DNA of 64,000 nt. Origin: JACKJP01 sp050249695 (GTDB lineage Bacteria > Pseudomonadota > Alphaproteobacteria > Rhizobiales > Tepidamorphaceae). Positions within the stretch are counted from its first letter, which is position 1. Each line of letters starts with the position of its first letter. Positions 46,393 to 54,620 of this stretch are shown one piece after another. Below the pieces are notes generated by a model, which ran no database searches, was not told the origin of the DNA, and saw nothing but the letters and a program-made list of their open reading frames with translations. Where the stretch lies: NCBI GenBank assembly GCA_050249695.1, contig JBFWQA010000002.1, positions 595,804-659,803 on the forward strand, written 5' to 3'. The position numbers and the translations under genes are program-made.

Positions 46393-46917
46393 TCACTCGG
46401 CGGGTTTGTCTTCAGCGGCCTTTTTCGGCTTGGCGGCCCCTTTCGGCTTCGCTGCGGATTTGGCTTCGGCCTTCTTCGCGGCGGGCTTGGCGGCTGCCTT
46501 CTTCGCCGGCGCCTTCTCTTCGGCCTTGTCGCCGTCGGCCTTCGCGGCTGCCGGCTTCTCAGCTGCCGGCTTGGCGGCGGCCTTCTTCTCGGCCGGCTTC
46601 CTGCCGTCGGTCAGGATCTCGGTGATCCGCACCGCGGTCTGGTGCTGGCGGTGGCCGTTGCGGCGGCGATAATGCTTGCGGCGGCGCTTCTTGAAGATGA
46701 TGACCTTGCGGTCCCGAAGCTGCTCGACCACTTCGCCGGCGACCGTCGCGCCATCGACCAGCGGCGCGCCGACCGAGACACCGGCGTCGCCGGAAACCAT
46801 GAGTACCGATTCAAAAGCAATCGTATCGCCGGCTTCGCCGGTGAGCTTCTCGACGCGGATGACGTCGTTGGGCTGAACGCGATACTGCTTGCCGCCCGTC
46901 TTGATGACTGCGAACAT
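46393..46917 (-). CDS. rplU: 50S ribosomal protein L21 with Ala/Lys-rich C-terminal extension
   Basis: 174 aa. The L21 core is residues 1-103 (M-F-A-V-I-K-T-G-G-K-Q-Y-R-V, K-K-R-R-R-K-H-Y-R-R-R-N-G-H-R-Q). A further 70 residues are an Ala/Lys/Pro/Glu low-complexity tail, like those on some alphaproteobacterial ribosomal proteins. The tail is probably unstructured and exposed. First gene of the operon, behind the promoter at 47085-47112. Confidence 0.97.
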   Translation of the reverse strand: MFAVIKTGGKQYRVQPNDVIRVEKLTGEAGDTIAFESVLMVSGDAGVSVGAPLVDGATVAGEVVEQLRDRKVIIFKKRRRKHYRRRNGHRQHQTAVRITEILTDGRKPAEKKAAAKPAAEKPAAAKADGDKAEEKAPAKKAAAKPAAKKAEAKSAAKPKGAAKPKKAAEDKPAE

Positions 46918-47084
46918 CTTTTCTAACCCTTCTTTTCCGCGCCCTGTGGCGCCGACATGCCTTCAGAAAAGAACCTGTCGGGCTTTGGTTATCCGGACGA
47001 ACCGGATGTGAAGGAGCCTCGGGCAGCGCCTCATTGCCGTAAATCCAAGCCTGTTCGAGCCAGGACCGGCACAATGGCGGGGTG
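46918..47084 (-). promoter_or_regulatory. long structured 5' leader of rplU
   Basis: From the predicted start of transcription near 47078 to the rplU ATG is about 160 nt. Two compact hairpins are seen: ATCCGG-TTCGT-CCGGAT (47007-46991) and GCGCC-ACAG-GGCGC (46952-46939), the latter ending about 20 nt before the ATG. Ribosomal-protein leaders of this kind can be feedback sites; none is known to me for this exact one. Confidence 0.4.
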
Positions 47085-47112
47085 TTATACGCACAAAGCG
47101 GCTCAAGTCAAT
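47085..47112 (-). promoter_or_regulatory. rplU: rplU promoter (sigma-70 type)
   Basis: On the minus strand TTGACT (47112-47107) and TATAAC (47090-47085) with a 16-bp spacer, close to consensus. It is correctly oriented for rplU-rpmA and is divergent from tRNA-Ser. Confidence 0.7.
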
Positions 47113-47218
47113 GTTGATTGAGCTTTCCGGCGCAATCGGCGCCCATCTTGCCCCTTGCCAGCCCCCCGCTCTGTCGCTAGGTAGGACGCCCCGACGGGGA
47201 TCACCACGTCTTTTTAGC

Positions 47219-47308
47219 GGAGAGGTGCCGGAGTGGTCGAACGGGGCGGTCTCGAAAACCGTTGAGCGCGCAAGCGTTCCGAGGGTTCGAATCCCTCCCT
47301 CTCCGCCA
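47219..47308 (+). tRNA. tRNA-Ser (anticodon CGA)
   Basis: 90 nt with encoded CCA. Acceptor GGAGAGG (47219-47225) pairs with CCTCTCC (47298-47304); anticodon arm GCGGT-CTCGAAA-ACCGT gives anticodon CGA (codon UCG); a long variable arm GAGCGCGCAAGCGTTC marks the class II tRNA; T arm GAGGG-TTCGAAT-CCCTC. It borders the accessory region to the right. Confidence 0.95.
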
Positions 47309-47767
47309 GTAGCCCCATCTATGTTATTGTAAACAGTAATTTTTTTAGTAATTTTTGCCTCGTTTCTCCACGTAGAAACCCACATTTTTGTTGGCTGTAT
47401 TTTCCCATGGTTGTGCCGTGATCTAAGCGGCTTGTCGCTCCAGTGGCAGCGATGACCAAAGAGCCGCGGATTGGGCCCCCTGACAAGAGATCGTAGAGCG
47501 CGCCCTGTGGCGGGCTCTCGATTGTTGCTCAGGAGGCCCTCGTTCAAACTGAGGCGACCCTCCGCGCCCATATTTGATTTGTGAGCCGTTCCGCTCCTTC
47601 AACAGCTGGACAGCAAAATTTCGCGCCATGTGCGGCTCACCAACTCATACGACTTTCACTATGAACGACAAAATATCCGTCGATCGCAGACATATTGTTA
47701 GAAACTGCCGGTCACGCCATGACAAAAGTTCTTTTCATTTATCTACCTGGCACTCCATAGTCATGCG
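47309..47767. other. non-coding stretch after tRNA-Ser, no gene recognised
   Basis: AT-richer than its surroundings at the tRNA end (47320-47410). Contains an inverted repeat GTTTCT-CCACGT-AGAAAC near 47371-47388 and an imperfect hairpin near 47496-47520. Several short open frames exist on both strands but none has a ribosome binding site or a recognisable product. No copy of the tRNA 3' end was seen here. Probably decayed sequence left by an integration event. Confidence 0.5.
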
Positions 47768-47839
47768 ATGCGGTTCTGGTGGGTTAATCACGCGCAGACG
47801 ATGCGACAGGAAGTTGCCGGTGGCTATCTTTGGTCCCCG
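47768..47839 (+). pseudogene. remnant of an HNH-endonuclease family gene (first 24 codons)
   Basis: The reading from 47768 begins MRFWWVNHAQT and continues QEVAGGYLWSP, then changes into unrelated sequence. From memory this is the characteristic start (M-R-x-W-W-V-N-x-x-Q-T-x-x-x-E-x-x-G-G-Y-L-W-S-P) of a roughly 300-400 aa family of HNH endonuclease proteins that are common in genomic islands next to tRNA genes. Everything past codon 24 is missing, so it is a truncated relic. The assignment rests on motif recognition only. Confidence 0.55.
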
Positions 47840-47960
47840 GCATGCTCGCCTTCGCGCATCCCTCATGGCGATGCCAGAAGCAGCCGTGAACAATATGACT
47901 GTGCGTCGGTCTGGTGGGCAAAGCCCGGGCGGGGTGATTCAGTTCTTCACGAGGAGTTCA

Positions 47961-48773
47961 ATGGATCGGAATACAAGCCGGCAAGCGGTGATCATGAAAT
48001 TCCGCGAATGCGCCGGTGAGACCGCAGCACCGGGTGGATGGGACGACTGGGCGGTCAATTGGATCGGCGCCGGGGCGAACGCGGCCGAGGGTGCTGTCGG
48101 CGCCGACGGCATGCAGGTGCAAATGCTGCGCCAGTCCGCCTATTCAGAAGATATAGCGCCGGACGACCAGGATCGATTCTGGATTGTTCTCAGGGGCGAG
48201 ATCAGGTGCGTGGACCCAGAAGACGGCAGTGTACACCGTGCCGGCGAGATGGACTGCCTCCATGTACCTCCCGGTATCGGTTGCCGGATCGAATCGACCG
48301 CAGGCGGCGATGTTGAATTCGTCCGGCTTCAAAAGCCTACGGCGAAGAGCGGCGGGAAGACGCATGACATTTCCATCGTGCGCTTGGAAGATCTGGAACC
48401 CAACCGCAACGGCCCTCGCGCCCGCGAACCCGGCTTCGTCCGATGGGTGACAAGCTGGGTCGGTGGACCGCCCGGATATGTCAATTTCAATAGGGGCGCA
48501 GCGCTTGTCAGTGAGAACATTTCCACCGGGCTTTTAGAATTGATGCCCGGCAGCAAGGTCCTGCCGCATCATCACCAGGACGGAGAGCTTTATGCCGTCA
48601 TCAGCGGCAGGCTGGAAGTCGAATCCGGTGCCATCGCCGACGTCTGCGTCGCGCGCGATGCGGCCTATTTCCCGGCCGGCGCGGTCCACGCTGTGCGAAA
48701 TCCCGGCCCTGAACCGACGCGGGTCCTTTGGGTTTATGAAGTCCCGCAGCTGGAAGCGCTTGGGCCCCGCTGA
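47961..48773 (+). CDS. bicupin protein of unknown function
   Basis: 270 aa from the ATG at 47961, directly behind GAGGAG. Two cupin halves: the first (about 50-110, R-F-W-I-V-L-R-G-E and V-P-P-G-I-G-C-R-I) lacks metal-binding histidines, the second (about 185-262) keeps them (L-P-H-H-H-Q-D-G-E-L-Y-A-V-I-S-G, later A-G-A-V-H-A-V). So one metal site is expected. Could be an oxygenase, isomerase or sensor. Convergent with the GMC gene (24 bp apart). No operator decamer is seen in front of it. Confidence 0.8.
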   Translation: MDRNTSRQAVIMKFRECAGETAAPGGWDDWAVNWIGAGANAAEGAVGADGMQVQMLRQSAYSEDIAPDDQDRFWIVLRGEIRCVDPEDGSVHRAGEMDCLHVPPGIGCRIESTAGGDVEFVRLQKPTAKSGGKTHDISIVRLEDLEPNRNGPRAREPGFVRWVTSWVGGPPGYVNFNRGAALVSENISTGLLELMPGSKVLPHHHQDGELYAVISGRLEVESGAIADVCVARDAAYFPAGAVHAVRNPGPEPTRVLWVYEVPQLEALGPR

Positions 48774-48797
48774 CACGCCTCGCCCAGCCGCCTGCAA

Positions 48798-50420
48798 TCA
48801 CCGCTGGCGAATGAGATCGGCGCCTTTTTCGGCGATCATCATTGTCGCGGCCTGGGTATTGGCAGAGACGCTGGAGGGCATGATCGAAGCATCGACCACA
48901 TGCAGACCTTCAAAACCGTGCACCTGCAGCCGGTTGTCGACGACGGCTTCGGGATCGTCGGCCGCACCCATCCGCGCCGTGCCGGAGTAATGATAGGACG
49001 TTCCGCCATTCTCCATTGCGAAGGCCAACCAATCGTCATCCGAATGGACGTCCGGTCCAGGAAAGATTTCCTCGGCGATGAACGGCTCCATCTCTTTTGC
49101 CATTAACAGTGACCGCGCCATCTTCAGGGATTCCACGGCAATTGCGCGGTCATGTTCGTCGGCAAGGTGATTGAGCTGAATCTTCGGCGCCTCCCTCGGG
49201 TCTGAAGAAGCGATCTCCACAAAGCCCGCGCTGCGCGGCCTCATTGTCCAGCCGCCGCAGGTAAATCCGGGAAAATCATCAAGGCGTCCGGCAAATCCCT
49301 TCTTCATGCTGCCCGGCATGAACAGCAGGGAGTAGTCGGCGCGGCCATTGGCATACTTGCTGTAGCCATTGAGGTGCGCAACGCCCGGCCCGATGCCCAA
49401 TACGCTCGGCTGGTGAGCGGTCCAGCGCATCGTTTCAACCAGCAGCCGCCAGCCTTTGACGCGGCGATTGATGCTCGTGTCGTCGCTTCTGCCCCTGGCG
49501 ACCAGACGCGCATTGTAGTGATCATGAAGATTGCGCCCGATTCCGGGAAGTGCTCTCACCGTCTCGACTCCAGCCGACGCAAGCGTTGCGGGTGCGCCGA
49601 GGCCCGAAAGCTGCAATAGGCGGGGTGTTCCGATCGTGCCGGCGCTGACGATGACACCGCGGCGGGCTAAGAGCCGCCGGCGGTCTGGCGAGCCCTCGCG
49701 CAAATAATCGACCCCGGTCGCGCGTGCACCCGCGAACACGATGCCGCACACCAATGCTCCGGTGCGTATCTCTAGATTGCGCCGGGAACGGGCGGGCTGC
49801 AAATAGGCATGCGCCGTGCTCACCCGCCTGCCGGAGTGAATGGCAAATTGATTGGGACCGACACCGTGATGTTCCCGGCCGTTGGAATCGGCGTTGTAGG
49901 GAACGCCCATAGCCATCGCGGCGCGCGTGAACGCATCGGCGGCCGGCAACGGGAAGGGTGTTTCGCCAACCGGCAATGGGCCACCATGTCCCCGATAGTT
50001 GCCTGCTTCGCCGGCGAAGTGTTCAAATTTCTTGAAATAGGGCAGGACGCTTTCATAGTTCCAGCCGGCATTGCCCATGTCCGCCCAGTCATCGAAGTCC
50101 TGAGCCTGACCGCGATTGATGATCATGCCGTTGATCGCGCTGCTTCCGCCGAGCGTCCGTCCCTGCGTCACCTCCACGCGCCTTCCGCTCCGGGGGGACG
50201 GCTCGGCGGCGAACTGCCAAGTAATACGCGGGTTAAACAGCGTCTTGAAGAAACCGGCAGGCATGCGGATGAAGGGGTTTGTATCGCGCGGCCCGGCCTC
50301 GATCAGGCAGACGCTGGTGCCCGGGTCTTCGGAAAGACGACTTGCCACCACGCAGCCGGCTGTGCCGCCACCGATGACGATGAAGTCGAACGTTTCCGAT
50401 TCAATCTCCTTCCCCGTCAT
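48798..50420 (-). CDS. GMC-family FAD-dependent oxidoreductase (alcohol dehydrogenase/oxidase)
   Basis: 540 aa from the ATG at 50420. FAD-binding I-V-I-G-G-G-T-A-G-C near 12-21, E-A-G-P, GMC signature 1 G-R-T-L-G-G-S-S-A-I-N-G near 81-92, signature 2 near 250-264 (S-A-G-T-I-G-T-P-R-L-L), and the catalytic histidine in S-Y-H-Y-S-G-T-A-R-M-G. Relatives include choline and polyethylene-glycol dehydrogenases, which oxidise primary or secondary alcohols. Last gene of the leftward operon, 7 bp after the CitE-like gene. Substrate unknown. Confidence 0.92.
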   Translation of the reverse strand: MTGKEIESETFDFIVIGGGTAGCVVASRLSEDPGTSVCLIEAGPRDTNPFIRMPAGFFKTLFNPRITWQFAAEPSPRSGRRVEVTQGRTLGGSSAINGMIINRGQAQDFDDWADMGNAGWNYESVLPYFKKFEHFAGEAGNYRGHGGPLPVGETPFPLPAADAFTRAAMAMGVPYNADSNGREHHGVGPNQFAIHSGRRVSTAHAYLQPARSRRNLEIRTGALVCGIVFAGARATGVDYLREGSPDRRRLLARRGVIVSAGTIGTPRLLQLSGLGAPATLASAGVETVRALPGIGRNLHDHYNARLVARGRSDDTSINRRVKGWRLLVETMRWTAHQPSVLGIGPGVAHLNGYSKYANGRADYSLLFMPGSMKKGFAGRLDDFPGFTCGGWTMRPRSAGFVEIASSDPREAPKIQLNHLADEHDRAIAVESLKMARSLLMAKEMEPFIAEEIFPGPDVHSDDDWLAFAMENGGTSYHYSGTARMGAADDPEAVVDNRLQVHGFEGLHVVDASIMPSSVSANTQAATMMIAEKGADLIRQR

Positions 50421-50427
50421 GTGGTCA

Positions 50428-51321
50428 TTAACCTGTCTTTTTCCCGTCGGCAAAGTCACTGACGCGGTCGAGCAGCTTTTTTGCCTGCGTATAGTCGAAG
50501 ATCAGGATCGTGGTGCCGTCTTCACGCAATACGGCGGGCTCGCCGCGGGCTCTGGCGGCCTCATAGCGGGCGACGACATCTTCCGCTTCGGCTATTTCCT
50601 TCTCAGAGGGCGAAAACACCTCCAGAATGATCTTCAGGTGCGGCGGATAGATCGCAAACAGGCCCGTGTAGCCCATCTGCCTGAAGAGCCGGACGCGGCG
50701 CCGAACCTCTTCGAAATCCGACATGTTCTGGACGAAAGCGCCGGAGAAAACAGCAATGTCGTTTGCCCGCGCTGCGAGAACGGGGGTTACGAGCATGCTC
50801 ATGAGACCCGCATTATACTCGCCAGCGTCGTCGAACACCGTCATGCCGACATCGGTTGCGAGATCCATTATGCCGAGTGTCAGGCCGCCGACATTCTCTA
50901 CGGAAGCGATCTCTTCGATCGCCAGCATGCCGCGAGCCGTTTCGACAATCGGCAGAAGGACCGGATCGGCGCCATGCTCGCGCAGAATGGCCTGGGCGGC
51001 CCTCAGGTCGGCTGCGGATTCGGTCTTCGGATAGCACAGATATTCGATGCCGCTCTTGCCGAGTGCGACGAGATCCTCACGACCCCATTCGGTGGCCAGC
51101 GAGTTTGACCTCGCGATGATCATCCGGTTGCCGAAAAATTCCGGCTTGTTCAGATACTCTGCGGCGAGTTCTCTTGCGCGCGGCTTTTCCGCCGGCGGTA
51201 CGCTGTCCTCAAGATCCACAAGGAAAGAGTCGGATACCAGGTTGGGTATCTTCATCCATTTCTTCTCATCCAGAATCGGCACTTCCATGATGCTGCGGAT
51301 GCGCGAAAAAGCCGTCGTCAT
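50428..51321 (-). CDS. CitE-like HpcH/HpaI-family lyase
   Basis: 297 aa from the ATG at 51321, with AGAGG at a good distance. CitE-type features: F-L-V-D-L-E-D-S-V-P-P-x-E-K, the glutamate in L-P-I-V-E-T-A-R-G, the metal aspartate in G-I-M-D-L-A-T-D-V-G and the C-terminal F-x-P-S-x-K-E-I-x-E-A. Family members cleave or form malyl-CoA, citramalyl-CoA or similar beta-hydroxyacyl-CoA esters with Mg2+. The presence of a CoA-transferase in the same cluster fits a CoA-ester substrate. No apparent partner subunits, so a stand-alone lyase. Confidence 0.85.
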   Translation of the reverse strand: MTTAFSRIRSIMEVPILDEKKWMKIPNLVSDSFLVDLEDSVPPAEKPRARELAAEYLNKPEFFGNRMIIARSNSLATEWGREDLVALGKSGIEYLCYPKTESAADLRAAQAILREHGADPVLLPIVETARGMLAIEEIASVENVGGLTLGIMDLATDVGMTVFDDAGEYNAGLMSMLVTPVLAARANDIAVFSGAFVQNMSDFEEVRRRVRLFRQMGYTGLFAIYPPHLKIILEVFSPSEKEIAEAEDVVARYEAARARGEPAVLREDGTTILIFDYTQAKKLLDRVSDFADGKKTG

Positions 51322-51370
51322 ATACATCGTCCTCTAAAGAGCCGGCGCATAAGCTGTGGCCGGCGGTCCG

Positions 51371-52129
51371 TCATCCAGCGCGCTTGCCCCCATCGACCGA
51401 CAGGCTGGCGCCGGTCACGAATGAGGCGGCCTCGGAGCACAGCCAGACTATGGACTGCGCGATTTCGTCAGCCGCCGCGATGCGGCGTAGCGGTGTATTT
51501 TGCATCATTTTTTCGGCACCTTCGCCTTCCAGGGCAGAGGCGCTCATCGGTGTTGCGAAGGAGCCGGGCATAATGCAGTTGACCCGAATATTCCGCGGTC
51601 CGTATTCCATGGCCGCACTCCGCGTCAGGCCGACAACGGCATGTTTTGTCGCGGCATAGGCGGCCATTTCAGGCCGCCCGCCGAGCGACGCTGTCGAGCC
51701 TATGTTGACGATCGATCCGCTGCCGCCTTGCAGCATCGCCGGTATTTCGTACCGCATGGACAGGAAGACGCCTGTCAGATTGATTGCGATAATGCGATGC
51801 CATTCGTCGATGTCATATTCGGCGATTGGTGCTTTGGCCCCAAGCACCCCTGCATTGTTCACAGCGCAATCGAGACGGCCGAAAATTTGGATACACGATG
51901 CGACCATGGCTTTCGCGTCTTCGGCCATGGATACATCAGCGCGTACGAATTGCGCCTCGGCGCCCGTCTCGCTGACCCTGCGCTGCGTTTCGTTGCCGCC
52001 TGCCTCGTCGATATCGGCGAGTAACAGACGCGCCCCTTGTGCTGCGGCAAGCAGCGCCGTCGCACGTCCGAGGCCCGAGCCCGCACCCGTCACGAGGACG
52101 ATTTTATCCTGAAGAGGAAGCGCCAACAT
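51371..52129 (-). CDS. short-chain dehydrogenase/reductase (SDR)
   Basis: 252 aa. Cofactor motif T-G-A-G-S-G-L-G at 14-21, D39 in L-A-D-I-D favouring NAD(H), N-N-A-G at 91-94, catalytic S145, Y158 and K162 (Y-A-A-T-K), and the C-terminal V-D-G-G. A classical, apparently active SDR. Its start overlaps the stop of the SMP-30-like gene (ATGA). Probably oxidises an alcohol intermediate. Confidence 0.92.
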   Translation of the reverse strand: MLALPLQDKIVLVTGAGSGLGRATALLAAAQGARLLLADIDEAGGNETQRRVSETGAEAQFVRADVSMAEDAKAMVASCIQIFGRLDCAVNNAGVLGAKAPIAEYDIDEWHRIIAINLTGVFLSMRYEIPAMLQGGSGSIVNIGSTASLGGRPEMAAYAATKHAVVGLTRSAAMEYGPRNIRVNCIMPGSFATPMSASALEGEGAEKMMQNTPLRRIAAADEIAQSIVWLCSEAASFVTGASLSVDGGKRAG

Positions 52130-53133
52130 CAGGTGCCGGAAGACGCAACCGGCGCAAAGATCGCGAGTCCATCGTTGCGTGCCGTTCCAACCCAGACTTC
52201 CTCGCCCACGAGCAAGGCTGTCGATGCGCAGCCAAACTCGTCAGGATTTTCGTAGGTCACCAGGATTTCGATAGCCAGCGTTTCGGGATCGATGCGCGCG
52301 ATCTGAAAGCCGTAACCGAGCCGGTCGGCTGACATGAAGCTGGTCATCACCGTTTCCGCCGAGCCGAACTGACCGGTCGTCAGCAAATAGGACCGGTCCT
52401 GAGTCCAGGTCAGATTGTCGGGCAGAAACTCAAGAGACGCATGGCGCGGCGCGGTGGTCGGCTCAACGAGCGATAGCCGGCATATTTCTTTTCGACCCCA
52501 TGAATTTACGAAGCACCATCTTCCGTCAGCGGAGACTTCCACGCCATTGGGCGCGTTCAGCTCAGAGCCGAGGACAATCTCGAAGGGACGTTCCTTGTCT
52601 ATCCATCTGAAGACGCAGCCCGAGGGCTGGCCCGAAAAGACCTTGCCGAAGTTCTCGACATTTCCGGTTGAGAGGTTGGAGACGACGAAGCCCTTCTGGG
52701 GATGCGCCGCGACGTCGTTGAGACGGTAGAGCGAGGGGAAAACCACGGCCCCGATCCAGGTAAGGCGCGGTTTTTCGTCTCTGGCATCTACGGTGAACAC
52801 CTCAACGGATTCCCGCCCGCCATGATTGACCATGTAGAGCGTGTGGACGCCGCCGGCTTCTTCGCGCAAGCCGATCCCGTGGGCGGTAAAGCTGTCCATG
52901 TCGGGCCGGTCCACATCGCCGAACTGCGCCCGGTCCAAAGCGAATGTCCCGTTTGCCGGAAATAGCTCCTCATGGCGCCGCGTTCGCGCGTGCACAAGAT
53001 AGAGTCTGCCGCGCGGATGGGAGGGGCCGGCAAGGCCCGAAGTGATCACCCAGTCAGTGCCAGGAACGACTGCCAAATCTTCCGGATTGACGAGACCGCG
53101 CACAAACTGCGCATGCTGGCTAAGCGGTTTCAT
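52129..53133 (-). CDS. SMP-30/lactonase-like beta-propeller protein
   Basis: 334 aa without a signal peptide. Propeller-type repeats with N-P-E-D-L-A-V, A-H-G-I-G-L, L-N-D-V-A-A-H-P and L-N-A-P-N-G-V-E-V-S-A-D-G-R, the N-G-V-x-x-x-x-D-G pattern of SMP-30/gluconolactonase and arylesterase-like proteins, whose calcium site sits on such Asn/Asp residues. Probable cytoplasmic hydrolase of a lactone; this would suit the product of a Baeyer-Villiger-type oxygenation by the neighbouring LLM enzyme. Function is inferred. Confidence 0.75.
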   Translation of the reverse strand: MKPLSQHAQFVRGLVNPEDLAVVPGTDWVITSGLAGPSHPRGRLYLVHARTRRHEELFPANGTFALDRAQFGDVDRPDMDSFTAHGIGLREEAGGVHTLYMVNHGGRESVEVFTVDARDEKPRLTWIGAVVFPSLYRLNDVAAHPQKGFVVSNLSTGNVENFGKVFSGQPSGCVFRWIDKERPFEIVLGSELNAPNGVEVSADGRWCFVNSWGRKEICRLSLVEPTTAPRHASLEFLPDNLTWTQDRSYLLTTGQFGSAETVMTSFMSADRLGYGFQIARIDPETLAIEILVTYENPDEFGCASTALLVGEEVWVGTARNDGLAIFAPVASSGT

Positions 53134-53187
53134 GTGCCATCCAAAGCCGGGCCGCGTTCGCCGCAGGAATAACTGCGGCTAGCGCGA

Positions 53188-54309
53188 TCAGCCCCGCGCA
53201 GCTGCCATTTTGTTGCCGCCGCTGACACCGACTTCCAGATCGGCGAGTTGGGGCAGAACCTTGGTGCCCAGCAATTCGACCGTCTTGCGCCAGGCTTCCG
53301 GCCTGTCGATATAGTCCTGGTTCATGATCAGCAGTGTACCGAAGCCGCCGACGTTCTCGTACATATCGCGGATTTTCTCGGCAACCGTTTCGGGCGAACC
53401 GATGAGCCAATGATGCTTCATGCAGTACTCGACGGTGACTTCGTCGTCTGACATGGAGGGGTCCAATTTGAAGTTGTCGAGCCAGTTGAGCTTCTTGTAG
53501 AGGGGCAGACGGTACTCGGGATAGATTCGGTTGGCAGGCCCGGCGAGCGCAGCCTCCCACGCTTCCTCATCTGTGTCTGCAACAATGACTTCACGTGCGA
53601 TCGACCACTTGTTGCGATCGGGAAAGATGCCGGATTTGGCGCAGCCTTCCTCGTAGGCTGCCCAATGGGTTTCAACGAGCGCCTGGCTGATGAAGATGCT
53701 CATGGGCGAGAGGCCGAGCTCGCCGGCGAATTTCAGCGTTGAGGAACCGGGCGAAGCGCCGGCGATGGAAATGGGCGGATGGGGCTGCTGCAGCGGCTTG
53801 AGCCAGGGCTTGAGCACGTCGGAGTACTGTTTCGGCCAGGCGATCGTCCAGAACTTGCCTTCGAAACGCTCAGGTTCCTCTGCAGCCCAAAGTTTGCGGA
53901 TCAGCGTGAGCGCTTCGATCGTCATGTCGCGCTGGTCACCGCCGATGCCATCGATGTCGAACATTTCCCAGTCCGAAGGCACGCTGCCTGCGGCGATGCC
54001 GAAATTGAATCGTCCGCCGGAGATGTGATCGAGATAGGCAACGCGGTTGGCGAGCTCGGCAGGGTGGTGGAAGGGAAGGACGAAGCCCGCTGTGCCGACA
54101 CGCACGCGCGATGTCGCCTTCAGCGCCTGAGCAATCAGGATATCGGGGCAGGGAATAGGCTCCATCTTGACGGTGTGGTGCTCGCCCATGAAGACGTCTG
54201 ACAGGCCATACTGGTCGGCCCAGACGATAGACTGCAGGCACCAGTCGTGCGCTTCCGGCACTGATCGGTCTGACAGCATCAGTGGTTGAATGAACATCCC
54301 GATCTTCAT
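53188..54309 (-). CDS. LLM-class flavin-dependent monooxygenase
   Basis: 373 aa. Bacterial-luciferase-like barrel: K-I-G-M-F-I-Q-P at the start, Y-G-L-S-D-V-F-M-G-E-H-H, V-G-T-A-G-F-V-L-P-F-H-H-P, L-D-H-I-S-G-G-R-F-N-F-G-I and G-S-P-E-T-V-A-E-K-I near the end. The E-H-H and D-H-x-S-x-G-R segments remind me of limonene 1,2-monooxygenase and related alkanal monooxygenases, which use reduced FMN from a separate reductase. No reductase gene is in the window. First gene of the leftward operon; the operator at 54359-54368 is about 50 bp upstream. Substrate unknown. Confidence 0.9.
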   Translation of the reverse strand: MKIGMFIQPLMLSDRSVPEAHDWCLQSIVWADQYGLSDVFMGEHHTVKMEPIPCPDILIAQALKATSRVRVGTAGFVLPFHHPAELANRVAYLDHISGGRFNFGIAAGSVPSDWEMFDIDGIGGDQRDMTIEALTLIRKLWAAEEPERFEGKFWTIAWPKQYSDVLKPWLKPLQQPHPPISIAGASPGSSTLKFAGELGLSPMSIFISQALVETHWAAYEEGCAKSGIFPDRNKWSIAREVIVADTDEEAWEAALAGPANRIYPEYRLPLYKKLNWLDNFKLDPSMSDDEVTVEYCMKHHWLIGSPETVAEKIRDMYENVGGFGTLLIMNQDYIDRPEAWRKTVELLGTKVLPQLADLEVGVSGGNKMAAARG

Positions 54310-54358
54310 GAATTCCTCCCCGCATTGTTTATTTGGCGCATGAGATCGCCAACGTCAT

Positions 54359-54368
54359 ATGTATACAA
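54359..54368 (-). promoter_or_regulatory. GntR-type operator A (TTGTATACAT) before the LLM operon
   Basis: On the minus strand TTGTATACAT, identical to operators B and E. It overlaps a possible -10 box (TATTGT, 54370-54365), which is 18 bp from a TTGACA (54394-54389). Binding here would block or steer the leftward promoter. Matches the FadR/VanR-type pattern T-x-G-T-x-x-A-C-x-A. Confidence 0.6.
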
Positions 54369-54576
54369 TATTTCGTTGCATTCAGCGATGTCAAACAAAA
54401 CTTGATCGCAAAGCGGGCAAATCCGGCAGCCGCCGATCACTGCCGCGTATCAGCAATATTGCAGAATTCCAAGGAAGAAAGGCTAATTCGCGTGAGGTCG
54501 CGCGGCTAGGGCCGTAACCGGTCATGTCGGTCGCTTGAGCCTTGCCAATACGCCCGATGCAGGCCGCGTGGAAAAA

Positions 54577-54586
54577 TTGTATACAT
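54577..54586 (+). promoter_or_regulatory. GntR-type operator B (TTGTATACAT) before the CoA-transferase operon
   Basis: TTGTATACAT on the plus strand, five bases upstream of the -35 box TTGACA at 54592-54597. Identical in sequence and almost identical in placement to operator E. Confidence 0.6.
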
Positions 54587-54591
54587 AAATG

Positions 54592-54620
54592 TTGACATCG
54601 TTTTTGTGCGGTGATGTATT
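54592..54620 (+). promoter_or_regulatory. promoter of the CoA-transferase operon
   Basis: TTGACA (54592-54597), 17-bp spacer, TGTATT (54615-54620): perfect -35, four of six at -10. Transcription would start about 100 bp before the CoA-transferase ATG. Confidence 0.55.

Noticed and set aside
47423..47629. 68-codon open frame on the minus strand after tRNA-Ser
   Set aside because: No ribosome binding site, unusual composition and no recognisable domain; treated as part of the decayed region.
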